Part shown: in pieces, positions 52,479 to 60,531 of the stretch
How positions within the stretch are numbered: position 1 is the stretch's first letter
How the letters are laid out: the number at the start of each line of letters is the position of its first letter
Assembly (NCBI GenBank): GCA_016712525.1
Contig: JADJQX010000001.1
Location: 1,178,001 to 1,242,000 of the forward strand
Direction of reading: 5' to 3'
DNA: 64,000 nt
Source of the DNA: Myxococcales bacterium
GTDB lineage: Bacteria > Myxococcota_A > Polyangia > Polyangiales > Polyangiaceae
Position numbers and translations under genes: made by a program
Notes under the pieces: model-generated
The model's input: the letters and a program-made list of their open reading frames with translations, nothing else
Databases searched by the model: none
What the model was told of the DNA's origin: nothing

Positions 52479-52593
52479 CATGTGGTTATCATGCATGTAG
52501 TCTCTCTGGGATGGCTTACGCCGCAAAATGCGCGGAGCGACGTCGTCACCGCACCGCCCGAGAGCTTTCTCTTTCTTGGTGCGTAGCCGAAGG

Positions 52594-53208
52594 ATGACCG
52601 CCGAGAGCTCCTACCGCGGTGGCGCGCCCTGTCCCGCGTGCCGCTCGACCAAGACGACGAGCCGCGGCGAGTGCATGGCCTGCGGGCACGTGTTCGGAGA
52701 AGCCTTCCTCTGCCCGTTCTGCGAGCGCACGAACCGGCCCGCGCCGCATGCCCTGCTCGTCGCGGCTTGCCCCGCGTGCAGCGAGCCACGTATCGATCCC
52801 AAGCTCCCCATCGAGGCGTACGGCCCGCTCCGGAAAATGCGACGGTCGTACGGGCGGCTCCACGCGCGCGCGCTCGTGTACGTGCCGCTCTTCGCCGCGC
52901 TGCTGGCCGTCGTGGTCACGATCGGCCTCACGCTCCTCGCTGCGCGAAGCGAGGCGCGCGGTCTCCTCGAACAGCCGCACTACGAGGGCGCGTACTACGT
53001 CGTTCCTCGGCACGAACGCAACCCTCGGCCCACCGCGCTCGTGTTCGTCGGCTCCCTCGCGATGTTCGGCGTGCTCGGGGTGGGGGTGTATGCCGCGGCG
53101 GCCTCCGTCCTCGGCCGTCGTGTCCGCGACGAAGCGACGAGGCTCGCCACCGTGGTGCGCCGGGACCACGATCGCGAGACGGCGCCCGGGCCCGACGCGC
53201 CCACCTAA
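52594..53208 (+). CDS. Zinc-ribbon membrane protein of unknown function
   Basis: The 204-residue protein has three CxxC pairs in its first 65 residues (CPACRST, CMACGHVF, CPFCERT, CPACSEP), forming one or two zinc ribbons. Two transmembrane helices follow (about 92-115, VYVPLFAALLAVVVTIGLTL, and 148-170, ALVFVGSLAMFGVLGVGVYA). The zinc part is cytoplasmic by charge. No family was recognised. It is divergent from the WGR gene. Confidence 0.72.
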   Translation: MTAESSYRGGAPCPACRSTKTTSRGECMACGHVFGEAFLCPFCERTNRPAPHALLVAACPACSEPRIDPKLPIEAYGPLRKMRRSYGRLHARALVYVPLFAALLAVVVTIGLTLLAARSEARGLLEQPHYEGAYYVVPRHERNPRPTALVFVGSLAMFGVLGVGVYAAAASVLGRRVRDEATRLATVVRRDHDRETAPGPDAPT

Positions 53209-53290
53209 GAGGTCGTCACGACGGCGCGCCAAGCCGAGGGCATCGGCTCCGCGAAGCGGCCGGTTTCCACGGTTGGAAGAAGAACGATGC

Positions 53291-53773
53291 CTACGCGGCT
53301 CCGATGACGAGCCAGTTCCCTGCCGCGGCTGCTTTGGCGAAGAATGCCTTCATCTCTTCGATGTCACCCACGTAGTAGGCGTACGCCTCGGCGGGAATGG
53401 GCTTGCCGTAATAGTCGGTCGTCCCGTTCGCGAGCCCCTTCTTCGTGAGCTCGGCGGCCGTGGCGCTCGCGATCTCTTTCGCGATCTTCTTCACGGTCGC
53501 TGGCGATACCACCCGAACGTCGTAGCCGTCGTAGCTCGGATCTTCTTCGTCCGCACTCTCGAGGTCGAGGGCTTCCTTGGTCTTCGGATAGCCATTTTCA
53601 CCCAAGATGCCGATGCGCTCTTCGAAGCCCTTGTCGCATTCGAAGGTCTCGCACTTCCAGGCATCTCCCCCGCTTTCTTCGACGCCGAATAGGAATCCAA
53701 GGTTGTCGTGGTCGGCCTTGATCTTCTTCATCAGAGGGACAGGAACCGAGTAGATCGTGGTCAGAACGCCCAT
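53291..53773 (-). CDS. DUF1877 (YfbM-like) family protein
   Basis: The 160-residue protein starts MGVLTTIYSVPVPLMKKIKA and ends YYVGDIEEMKAFFAKAAAAG then NWLVIGAA, the N- and C-terminal patterns of DUF1877 proteins, and the length fits. The family is small, cytoplasmic and uncharacterised, with patchy distribution. A hand count of three 60-bp lines (53521-53700) gives about 57 percent GC, clearly lower than the surrounding genes, which suggests recent acquisition. Confidence 0.7.
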   Translation of the reverse strand: MGVLTTIYSVPVPLMKKIKADHDNLGFLFGVEESGGDAWKCETFECDKGFEERIGILGENGYPKTKEALDLESADEEDPSYDGYDVRVVSPATVKKIAKEIASATAAELTKKGLANGTTDYYGKPIPAEAYAYYVGDIEEMKAFFAKAAAAGNWLVIGAA

Positions 53774-53936
53774 GCCAAGCTCCTATCGTTCGGGAGCATG
53801 AGCGGTAGCAACTTTTCCTGCCAAGCGCCAGCGAGCCCGCCCAGGCCGGTGCGCGCGGACGCGCTCCTCTTGAACGACGAACGCCCGCCGCTGCGCCGAA
53901 GCCTCACGCGCACACGGGCTCCCGTTCACGGCGCGT

Positions 53937-54368
53937 TCACTTGCACTCGCCGGCGTTGCACGTCTTTCCGTCGAGGCACTCGCACGAGAGCCTGCACACC
54001 TGGGACAAGATGCCGGGCCGCGTGCTCCCGCACAGATAGTCGGTCTTGCTCGTTCCCTTGTTGAACGACCGGTAGCACGCGCCACCATCGCCGCAGTCGT
54101 TCGCGTCGTCGCATTGGGTGGTCTGCATCGCGGGGGCTCCACCGTCGACCGCGCAGGTCCCACCTCGCTCGACACATCGGGCCGGGAGGTTCGCGTACTG
54201 GCAGCAGACCGGCCGTGCGTCGTTGCAGATCACACCGCCACACGAGAACGAGACACCCGGCTCTCCGCAGGTCGTCGCGGGGGCGCCACCGTCGACCACC
54301 GTGGTTTCGCCACCGCACGCGAGGAGCGACACCTCGAGGGAGAGCGCGGCGATCGACGAAATCCGCAT
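53937..54368 (-). CDS. Cys-rich secreted lipoprotein
   Basis: The 143-residue protein has a short signal with lipobox LLAC and about 14 Cys spread over the mature part (CGGVICNDARPVCCQYANLP, CDDANDCGDGGACYR, CRLSCECLDGKTCNAGEC). The pattern is that of small disulfide-rich secreted proteins common in myxobacteria. No family or function can be named. Its spacing differs from the 49-residue Cys module in the lipoproteins at 16331 and 17408. Confidence 0.72.
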   Translation of the reverse strand: MRISSIAALSLEVSLLACGGETTVVDGGAPATTCGEPGVSFSCGGVICNDARPVCCQYANLPARCVERGGTCAVDGGAPAMQTTQCDDANDCGDGGACYRSFNKGTSKTDYLCGSTRPGILSQVCRLSCECLDGKTCNAGECK

Positions 54369-54530
54369 ACGAACAGGCTACCACGGCGCGTGGGCTCCCC
54401 GGCTCCGCGACGCTCCGGGGGCGCGGTGGGGACGAAGCCGCAGATCGCCGAGCGCCTCGAAGCACGACGACCTGCGGTCCCTCTTCTCAGCGGGCCGGGC
54501 TCGGCAGCACGCCGAGCTCGGGGGGGCCTC

Positions 54531-55367
54531 TCACCGCGGGACGTAGATGCCGAGCACGCGGCCACCACCGCGCGTGAAGGCGTCGCGGCTCCCGCCGTAG
54601 CCCATGTTCGGGCCGTCGTTGATGAAGCGCCCGCCGCCCGCGGCGATCGCGATGTCCCCCGCCGTAGGGTGCGCAGTGCCCGGCGAGCCGGCGGCGACGA
54701 CGACCACGGCGCCACGAGGCGCGTCGTACGGGTTCGTGAGCGGGAGGCGCTGGAGGCCCCAGCGCGCGGCGTTCGTCCCTCGGTTCATGTACTCGGCGAA
54801 CATGCGCGCCTCGGCGCTGCCCATGTCGGGCGCGTCGTTGTACTCGTTGATGTCGCCGTAGCCGGACTTCCAGAGGTAGTTCCACACGTACTGGAAACAC
54901 CGGCCGCGCGACGCTCCCGAGTGGTTCGCGTCGGCAAAGGGCACGATGCGACGCATCTGATCTTGGCCTCGCGACGAGATCGTCCCCGCGGGGGGCGTCG
55001 TGTCGGGCGTGCCGCCCGTGGCCGTCCCGGAGCGCAGGTACGCGCCGTGGATCCATCCCGTGCGACCGCCGGTGGTGATGCCGTAGAACCCGTTTTGTGG
55101 CGTGGCCGAACCGGAGGCGACGCGGGTACCCGCGGGGATCACGCGGATGATCTCGGCCGACGTGCTCGGCCCCGTGCGGAAGTTCACCGCGGCGGTCGTG
55201 ACGAGCTCGGTGCCGACGGGCTGGCTTCCGGTAAGGCCTTCCTCCGAGGACTCGGCCGCGGCGATGGAGTCGTCCGCGACGTCTTCGGTGACCTCGGCCG
55301 AGCAGCCGATCGAAGAGAGGGACACGACGACGAGGGCGGTGGTGAGGGCGGTGAGGGCGAGGCGCAT
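54531..55367 (-). CDS. Lipoprotein with SH3b and CHAP-like domain
   Basis: The 278-residue protein has a lipoprotein signal (VVSLSSIGC), an SH3b domain (about 55-120: AVNFRTGPSTSAEIIRVIPA, GFYGITTGGRTGWIHGAYLR) and a C-terminal domain (about 145-278) with SRGRCFQYVWNYLWKSGYGD and PRGAVVVVAAGSPGTAHPTA then GDIAIA. The Cys followed by a His about 75 residues on, in GxC..YVW and HPTAGDI contexts, recalls CHAP/NlpC-type amidases, so peptidoglycan cleavage is likely. The ATG at 55367 starts the signal peptide. Confidence 0.75.
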   Translation of the reverse strand: MRLALTALTTALVVVSLSSIGCSAEVTEDVADDSIAAAESSEEGLTGSQPVGTELVTTAAVNFRTGPSTSAEIIRVIPAGTRVASGSATPQNGFYGITTGGRTGWIHGAYLRSGTATGGTPDTTPPAGTISSRGQDQMRRIVPFADANHSGASRGRCFQYVWNYLWKSGYGDINEYNDAPDMGSAEARMFAEYMNRGTNAARWGLQRLPLTNPYDAPRGAVVVVAAGSPGTAHPTAGDIAIAAGGGRFINDGPNMGYGGSRDAFTRGGGRVLGIYVPR

Positions 55368-55566
55368 GCGCTCCCCATAGCGAGGACGATGCCAGGCGCG
55401 GGGGCCCGAGAACGACCTCATCGCACATCGCCCTTCATCGCGATTTTCCACGCTTTTTCGTCGATCCTGACGCTCCCCTGCCGATCGTGGGCTAGGGCGG
55501 CACCACCCGAGGAACGGACCGTGCGCACACGACCCGAGGCCGTGGAGCGCGTGCTACTCCTGAACG

Positions 55567-56940
55567 ATGGTCCCTTCCGTCCGCACCGTGAGCGCGCTCG
55601 CCTTGCTCGTCTCGCTGACGGGCGCGTGCAGCGGAGACCCCATCCCCGGCGAGCCGACGCCCGCTCCCACGCCGAGCGGCACCACGCCGCTCGAACCTCC
55701 GGCGCCGACGCCGACCGTCACGCCCAAGCCCGAGCCCAAACCCGAGCCCGAGCCCGAACCCACCTACGAGGACGGGGCGGCCTTCGAACCACAAGACCAC
55801 GTCCCCTACCTCGTGGCGCAGGTGCCCACGCAGCTCGTGCTCGAGATGGAGAGCCCCGCGCCCGCGTCCCGCGCTCGCCCTTCGGCGAAGACCGCCAGGG
55901 CATCGCAGCTCTTCACGTTCACCAAGGCTGCCGACGCTACCTTCACGGTCCGCAACCACGAGAGCGGATTGCTGCTCCAGACCTCCGGGACAGCCGCGGG
56001 GCTACCTGCGATCCAAGGACCACCCGACCCCGGAGCGGCGTTCCACGTGCTTGCTGCGCCCGGCGGCACCTTTCGTTTCGTCAACGCGCGGAGCCGGCGG
56101 TGCCTCACGCAGGCAAGCTCCGGCCTCGAGCAACGCAACTGCGTGCCGCTCGCCGACGCCGCTGGGGCGACCCAGCGCTTCACGCTGTTCCCCGCCAAGA
56201 AGGGCGTCGCGCTGACCACCTCGAGGGTCGGGTGGGAGTCTCGCGTGAGCTCGCTCCAGGGCTCGTGGCACTACTCGTGGAGCGCGGTCCTCCAGCCCAC
56301 CCGGCCGGCCGGCCTCCCCTTCACGCCCATGATTTGGGGCTACTACGGCGCGACCCCCGCCTTCCAGAGCACGATCGCGACGCTCACGCAGCAGCGCCAG
56401 CAAGGCCTCGTGACCGAGCTGCTCGGGCTCAACGAACCGGACGGGGCCGAGCAGGCGAACGTGACGGTCGCGCGCGCGCTCGAGGCGTGGCCGGCGCTCG
56501 AGTCCACCGGGTTGCGCCTCGGCAGCCCGGCCGCGGTCAACGCGACGAACGCGTGGATGCAGGAGTTCATGACCGCGGTGGACGCCCAAGGCCTGCGCGT
56601 CGACTTCGTGACCGTGCACTGGTACGGCGGCGCCAACGCCGACGCCCTGATGACGGTGCTCCGCAACGTGAGCCAAGCCTACGGCCGCCCCGTGTGGCTC
56701 ACCGAGTTCGCGCCCGCCGACTGGAACGCCACGGCCACGCGACCGAACCGCTACACCCCCGCCGACATCGAGGCCTTCATGCGAAAGGCGCTCCCACTCT
56801 TGGACGCGGCGCCCTTCGTGGAGCGCTACTCGTGGTTCTCGTTCGCGCAGAGCTCCCTGCCTGGCGGGCCCGCGGCGCTCTTCGACGACGAGGGCAACCT
56901 GACCCCCCTCGGCACCGTCTACCAGAAGTACCCCCTCTGA
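55567..56940 (+). CDS. GH128-type glycosidase lipoprotein with lectin-like domain
   Basis: The 457-residue protein has a signal (ALALLVSLTGAC), a Pro/Glu-rich linker with PKPEPKPEPEPEP, a ricin-like beta-trefoil domain (about 80-210: NHESGLLLQTSGTAAGLPAI, RSRRCLTQASSGLEQRNC) and a GH128/Glyco_hydro_cc barrel. Barrel motifs are SWHYSWS, FTPMIWGYYG, ELLGLNEPDGAEQANV (acid/base Glu in NEPD), VDFVTVHWYGG, RPVWLTEFAPADWN (nucleophile Glu in LTEF) and VERYSWFSF. GH128 enzymes cleave beta-1,3-glucan, so extracellular attack on fungal or algal walls fits a predatory or saprophytic life. Confidence 0.88.
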   Translation: MVPSVRTVSALALLVSLTGACSGDPIPGEPTPAPTPSGTTPLEPPAPTPTVTPKPEPKPEPEPEPTYEDGAAFEPQDHVPYLVAQVPTQLVLEMESPAPASRARPSAKTARASQLFTFTKAADATFTVRNHESGLLLQTSGTAAGLPAIQGPPDPGAAFHVLAAPGGTFRFVNARSRRCLTQASSGLEQRNCVPLADAAGATQRFTLFPAKKGVALTTSRVGWESRVSSLQGSWHYSWSAVLQPTRPAGLPFTPMIWGYYGATPAFQSTIATLTQQRQQGLVTELLGLNEPDGAEQANVTVARALEAWPALESTGLRLGSPAAVNATNAWMQEFMTAVDAQGLRVDFVTVHWYGGANADALMTVLRNVSQAYGRPVWLTEFAPADWNATATRPNRYTPADIEAFMRKALPLLDAAPFVERYSWFSFAQSSLPGGPAALFDDEGNLTPLGTVYQKYPL

Positions 56941-56950
56941 CGAGGCCCGC

Positions 56951-57331
56951 TCACTCGGTGTGCTGCGCGAACCCGACGAGCGTGCCCGCGGGATCGCGCA
57001 CGAAGACCTCGTCGGCGCCGTAGAACGTCTTGCGCGGGCCGACCACGGGCTTCGTCCCCGGGGGGAGCGCGGCGAGCACTTCGTCGAGCGACGCCACGTT
57101 CACGTAGAGGAGAGACGTAGGGAACGGCTCGAGATCTCCGAGGTCGGCGCGCACGCTCGCGGCCGTCTGGAGCATGATCTCCTCGCCGTCGCGCGCGAGC
57201 AGCACGAATCCCTTGGCGTCGTCGTGAGGTACCTCGACGACGACGGAGAAGCCCATGGCCTCGCACCAGAACGGGAGCACCGGCTCGATGCGGTCGACGA
57301 CGTGGAGCGGCACGATGCGGGTCACCTTCAT
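56951..57331 (-). CDS. VOC-family (glyoxalase/dioxygenase-like) protein
   Basis: The 126-residue protein MKVTRIVPLHVVDRIEPVLP ... FYGADEVFVRDPAGTLVGFA has the paired beta-alpha-beta-beta-beta modules of the vicinal oxygen chelate superfamily. Substrate and metal ligands are not clear. The reading frame continues upstream through a GHGHGEKREEVF repeat array, so an N-terminal His-rich extension is possible, but the ATG at 57331 gives a normal-length VOC protein and is preferred. It converges with the GH128 gene. Confidence 0.8.
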   Translation of the reverse strand: MKVTRIVPLHVVDRIEPVLPFWCEAMGFSVVVEVPHDDAKGFVLLARDGEEIMLQTAASVRADLGDLEPFPTSLLYVNVASLDEVLAALPPGTKPVVGPRKTFYGADEVFVRDPAGTLVGFAQHTE

Positions 57332-57812
57332 GCCCATGGGATAGACGATCGCACACCCGCAGCGCCGACGAATGTTCGCCCATGACGCGCAGGGGTCGGT
57401 TCGTGGCCTCTCTCTCTCTTCTCCCCCGTGCCCGAACACTTCTTCTCTCTTCTCCCCGTGCCCGTGCCCGTGCCCGTGCCCGAACACTTCTTCTCTCTTC
57501 TCCCCGTGCCCGTGCCCGAACACTTCTTCTCTCTTCTCCCCGTGCCCGTGCCCGAACACTTCTTCTCTCTTCTCCCCGTGCCCGTGCCCGAACACTTCTT
57601 CTCTCTTCTTCCCGTGCCCGTGCCCGTGCCCGTGCCCGTGCCCGAACACTTTTTCTCTCTCCTCCCCGTGCCGGTGCCCGGCGTGTTCTCCCCTCTCTCC
57701 TCTTCCCAGACGCCCGCTCCGCCCAAGCTTGCGTGCGGGCCGCGGCACCGTATGCTCCTAAGGTGGTCGCCGATGGTGTACGCCATTTGCTGGTCGTCTC
57801 GGTTCCCCTCCG
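57332..57812. other. Divergent intergenic region with a nested tandem repeat
   Basis: This 481-bp region separates the VOC gene (minus) from the gene at 57813 (plus). About half of it is the repeat array at 57428-57679. The remainder shows no recognisable gene. Since the repeat lacks stops in most frames, all apparent long frames through here are unreliable. Confidence 0.55.
57428..57679. repeat. Nested VNTR: six 24-bp units, each followed by variable GTGCCC hexamers
   Basis: A 24-bp unit beginning GAACACTTCTTC starts at 57434, 57482, 57518, 57554, 57590 and 57644. After each come GTGCCC hexamers in the numbers 4, 2, 2, 2, 5 and 2. All units are multiples of three and six, so the array keeps the frame. 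In the minus frame of the VOC gene it reads GHGHGEKREEVF, and on the plus strand EHFFSLLPVPVP. The two strands differ sharply in purine/pyrimidine content. Confidence 0.92.
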
Positions 57813-59018
57813 GTGGGCACCGTGAGCCACGATCCCGAGGCCGAGGACGTCGCGTTCGCGATGGAGCCCGTGAAGGGCGTCCTCGCGGTGATGAAGGTCG
57901 TCCCGCCCGTCGGCAAGCTCCGTTTCGTCGTGGAGCTCGACGCCGAGCACGCCGCCTACGCAAAAGGGCACGCGGCGATGCGCCTCCTGAGGCTCGGCCT
58001 CCGAGACGTCGACGTCGAGTTGCTCGTCTGGGGAGCGCCCGCGCGGTGGACCGGGCGGCTCGAGCCCATCACGCTCGACGATCTCGCCCGCGAGCGCGCC
58101 CGCGAGCGCACCCGTGCCCGAGCGTTGCTCGTCGAGGCTCGAAGGATCGACGACGGCTGTTATCTGCCCCTCGCCGACCTCCTCCCGCAGACGTCGTACG
58201 ACGATGCCCCTACGTACAGAGGCTCGTCCGACGAGACCCTCGCGCTCGGCCCTGTTCAGGTCGCCGCGGCGTCGCAGCACTGGTTCGGCCCGACCCGGCA
58301 CATCATGGCTCTTCTCGCCGCGGAGAGCGCGCTCGGGAGCCGAAAATACGGTCGCGTCCTCGTGGACCGGTCGCACTGCCACTCCCTCCTGCGCAAAGGG
58401 CACCTCTTCGCGGGCATGGAGGTCTTCGTCATCACCACCCGAGACGACCTCCCCCTCGCCGAGCGCGCGGCGCACGAGCTCCCGACCCGCGCGAGGGTGC
58501 TCGTGCGACCGCTCGAGCGGCTGAGGCCACCGTACGGGCCGTTCGCGCCCTTCGCCGAGCACGAGCGGCTCCAGGCGGACTTTCCCGTGTTGCTCCACGA
58601 CCCGACCGGCGTGGAGCAGGTGCCCACGGTTCGGCGCGTCGCGGTCGTCGTCACGCGGACGCTCGCCGGGGCGCTCCGTGCGCTCGCGCGGAACGACTTC
58701 GCTGCGGTCGTGATCGACGCCACGAGCCGCACCGACGGTCAGCTCGACTACCGCCTGCTGTGGGAGAACATGCCTCACATCAAGACGCGGACGCGCCTCC
58801 TCGTGACGCAGGCCCAAGCCGACGCGCTCCTCGCCCGCGGCCTCGCGAGCGGCAAGGCGCTGCCCATGCTGGTGCGCCCTCTCCGAGAGCACGATCTGCA
58901 CGCGCTGGTCGCGACGGCTCGGCGAAAGGCCGCGTTCCTGTGCCTCGAGACCTCGCGCTGCGCCCACCACCCGCGCCCCGCCGCGATGCCGAAGGCCGCC
59001 TTGGTCGTACCGACGTGA
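57813..59018 (+). CDS. Protein of unknown function with C-terminal receiver-like domain
   Basis: The protein of up to 401 residues starts at GTG 57813 (GTG 57822 is an alternative) and has no signal peptide. The N-terminal half has GKLRFVVELDAEHAAYAKGH and a very Arg-rich helix (about 90-110). The C-terminal half (about 270-385) has RRVAVVVTRTLAGALRALAR, NDFAAVVIDATSR, KTRTRLLVTQAQADALLARG and ALPMLVRPLREHDLHAL, a strand order and PL-loop like a response-regulator receiver, with Asp at the VVIDAT position. A matching KxxxxPL motif is only partly kept. It may be a pseudo-receiver signalling protein. No family is certain. Confidence 0.62.
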   Translation: MGTVSHDPEAEDVAFAMEPVKGVLAVMKVVPPVGKLRFVVELDAEHAAYAKGHAAMRLLRLGLRDVDVELLVWGAPARWTGRLEPITLDDLARERARERTRARALLVEARRIDDGCYLPLADLLPQTSYDDAPTYRGSSDETLALGPVQVAAASQHWFGPTRHIMALLAAESALGSRKYGRVLVDRSHCHSLLRKGHLFAGMEVFVITTRDDLPLAERAAHELPTRARVLVRPLERLRPPYGPFAPFAEHERLQADFPVLLHDPTGVEQVPTVRRVAVVVTRTLAGALRALARNDFAAVVIDATSRTDGQLDYRLLWENMPHIKTRTRLLVTQAQADALLARGLASGKALPMLVRPLREHDLHALVATARRKAAFLCLETSRCAHHPRPAAMPKAALVVPT

Positions 59019-59077
59019 GGCGACGGAGGTTCGCACGCACCGCTCGCTCGGCTTCGTGAGCCGTGGTTGGGGTCACG

Positions 59078-59938
59078 TCACAGCCCGAGAGCGAGAGACA
59101 GCGCCGCACCCCAGGCCGTCGCGACGTCGTTGCCGACTCGATAGGGGCCCGCGACACCGACGTTGGTCGACAGCGAGAGCGAGAGCCTCTCGCGCTCCAG
59201 CCCGACGAACGGAGCGATCGCGAGCTGGGCGAAGTCGTGCCCTTCGATGGGCACCGACTCGGCGCCGAGCGTCGCACGTGCACCCACACGCACACTACCG
59301 GTGAGGAGCGCCACGTGCGTGCTCGCCACCACCGCGAGGCGCGATGCGTTCCGATTGACCGAGAGGAGCACGCCGGGCTGAACCACACCGCCCACGACGA
59401 CGTAGGGCAGAGGCTTCACGGTGGCCGAGAGCGTGAGGCCCATGGGGATCGCCGAGTCCGCGAAGAGCCACGGGGTGTCGTATCCACGGGCTGCGCGCGC
59501 CATGCGATCCCCGAACCGCGCCGTCGGGCTCTCCGGGAGACCGGATGCGGCGAGCACCAACGGAGCGCCGAGGAACGCTCCCGTGTGAACCCGAACGCGG
59601 TCGTTCGCATGGAGTCGGACGAGCGCCCACAGCACCGGGTTCGAGGGTCGTGTGGCCGACCGCGGCGGCTCCGTGTCGGAAGAGAACCTCGTATGGGAGA
59701 CGGCGAAGGCCACGCCCAGCTCGACCGGGTCGAGGACGCGCAGGCGGCCGACGAGCTGGGTGGATTCGTGGAAGGCTCGCACCGAGCTCGCCGCCGACCA
59801 CACCGACGTCACGACCGTCGCCTCGACCTCCGCGCGGCGACCCCCCTCGAGCCGTGGTGTGGCGATGGGCTCGGCTCGGGCAACCGCGGGCGCGACGGCG
59901 ACAAGGACCGCGGCGTAGACAGCGTGCGCTCGTTTCAC
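59078..59938 (-). CDS. Outer-membrane beta-barrel-like protein
   Basis: From GTG 59938 the 286-residue protein has a signal peptide (AVYAAVLVAVAPAVARA) and then alternating amphipathic strands such as VELGVAFAVSHTRFSS, RVRVHTGAFLGAPLVLAASG, YVVVGGVVQPGVLLSVNRNA, ending with AWGAALSLALGL. It resembles a small outer-membrane barrel. Its start overlaps the stop of the NHL-protein gene (GTGA), making it the third gene of the TetR-controlled operon, which points to a surface or export role in the same process. Confidence 0.68.
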   Translation of the reverse strand: MKRAHAVYAAVLVAVAPAVARAEPIATPRLEGGRRAEVEATVVTSVWSAASSVRAFHESTQLVGRLRVLDPVELGVAFAVSHTRFSSDTEPPRSATRPSNPVLWALVRLHANDRVRVHTGAFLGAPLVLAASGLPESPTARFGDRMARAARGYDTPWLFADSAIPMGLTLSATVKPLPYVVVGGVVQPGVLLSVNRNASRLAVVASTHVALLTGSVRVGARATLGAESVPIEGHDFAQLAIAPFVGLERERLSLSLSTNVGVAGPYRVGNDVATAWGAALSLALGL

Positions 59939-60531
59939 CGTGGGACCCACTTCTGGATGCGACGGCCCTCGAGGTCCCCCACGTAGACGGCGCCGTCCTT
60001 CGCTACCGCGATGCCATGACCCCAATCGAGCTGACCTGCCGCACGCCCAAAGGCAGCGAAGCGCGCGAGGACCTTCCCCTCGGGCGACAGCTTCACGATC
60101 CCACCCCGCGGACGTGCCGCGGTCTGATCGCCTCCGTCGACAGCGAAGACGTTCCCGCGATCGTCCACCGCGACGGCCCAGGGGCGCCCGATGAGCTCGC
60201 CCTTCCACTCGGCCAGGAACGTGTGATTGGCGTCGAAGACTTGGATGCGCGCGTTCTCGCGGTCGGCCACGAAGATGCGCCCGTCGGGCCCCGTGGCGAT
60301 ACCATGAGGCGTCTGGAACTGGCCGGGCGCGATGCCCCTCGAGCCCCACTCGGAGACGACCTCGCCGCGCGGGGTGAGGCGCACGATCCGCGCGTTGTCG
60401 TAGCCATCGGAGACGAGCACGTCGCCGTTCGCGGCGAACGCGACCCCCGTCGGCCGCGCGAAACGATCGGGCCGGTCGCTGCAAGCCGCTGCCCAAAAAG
60501 CGACGACGAGAGCCGCGAGCGCCCGCTTCAT
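59935..60531 (-). CDS. NHL-repeat lipoprotein, C-terminal half of a PAL-like propeller
   Basis: The 198-residue protein has its own lipoprotein signal (VVAFWAAAC) followed by four NHL-type blades: FARPTGVAFAANGDVLVSDG, YDNARIVRLTPRGEVVSEWG, FQTPHGIATGPDGRIFVADR, ENARIQVFDANHTFLAEWKG. DGYDNARI and VADRENARIQVF are the signatures of the C-terminal part of peptidyl-alpha-hydroxyglycine alpha-amidating lyases (PAL). The N-terminal blades of such a protein are encoded by the overlapping upstream gene. Start and upstream stop overlap as ATGA. Confidence 0.8.
   Translation of the reverse strand: MKRALAALVVAFWAAACSDRPDRFARPTGVAFAANGDVLVSDGYDNARIVRLTPRGEVVSEWGSRGIAPGQFQTPHGIATGPDGRIFVADRENARIQVFDANHTFLAEWKGELIGRPWAVAVDDRGNVFAVDGGDQTAARPRGGIVKLSPEGKVLARFAAFGRAAGQLDWGHGIAVAKDGAVYVGDLEGRRIQKWVPR

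Noticed and set aside
57428..57679. Possible CRISPR array
   Set aside because: Repeat units are adjacent with only GTGCCC hexamers between them; there are no unique spacers and no cas genes.
57428..59059. A plus-strand gene starting MPEHFFSLLPVPVP
   Set aside because: The frame is kept open by the stop-free repeat and runs out of frame with the better-supported gene at 57813.
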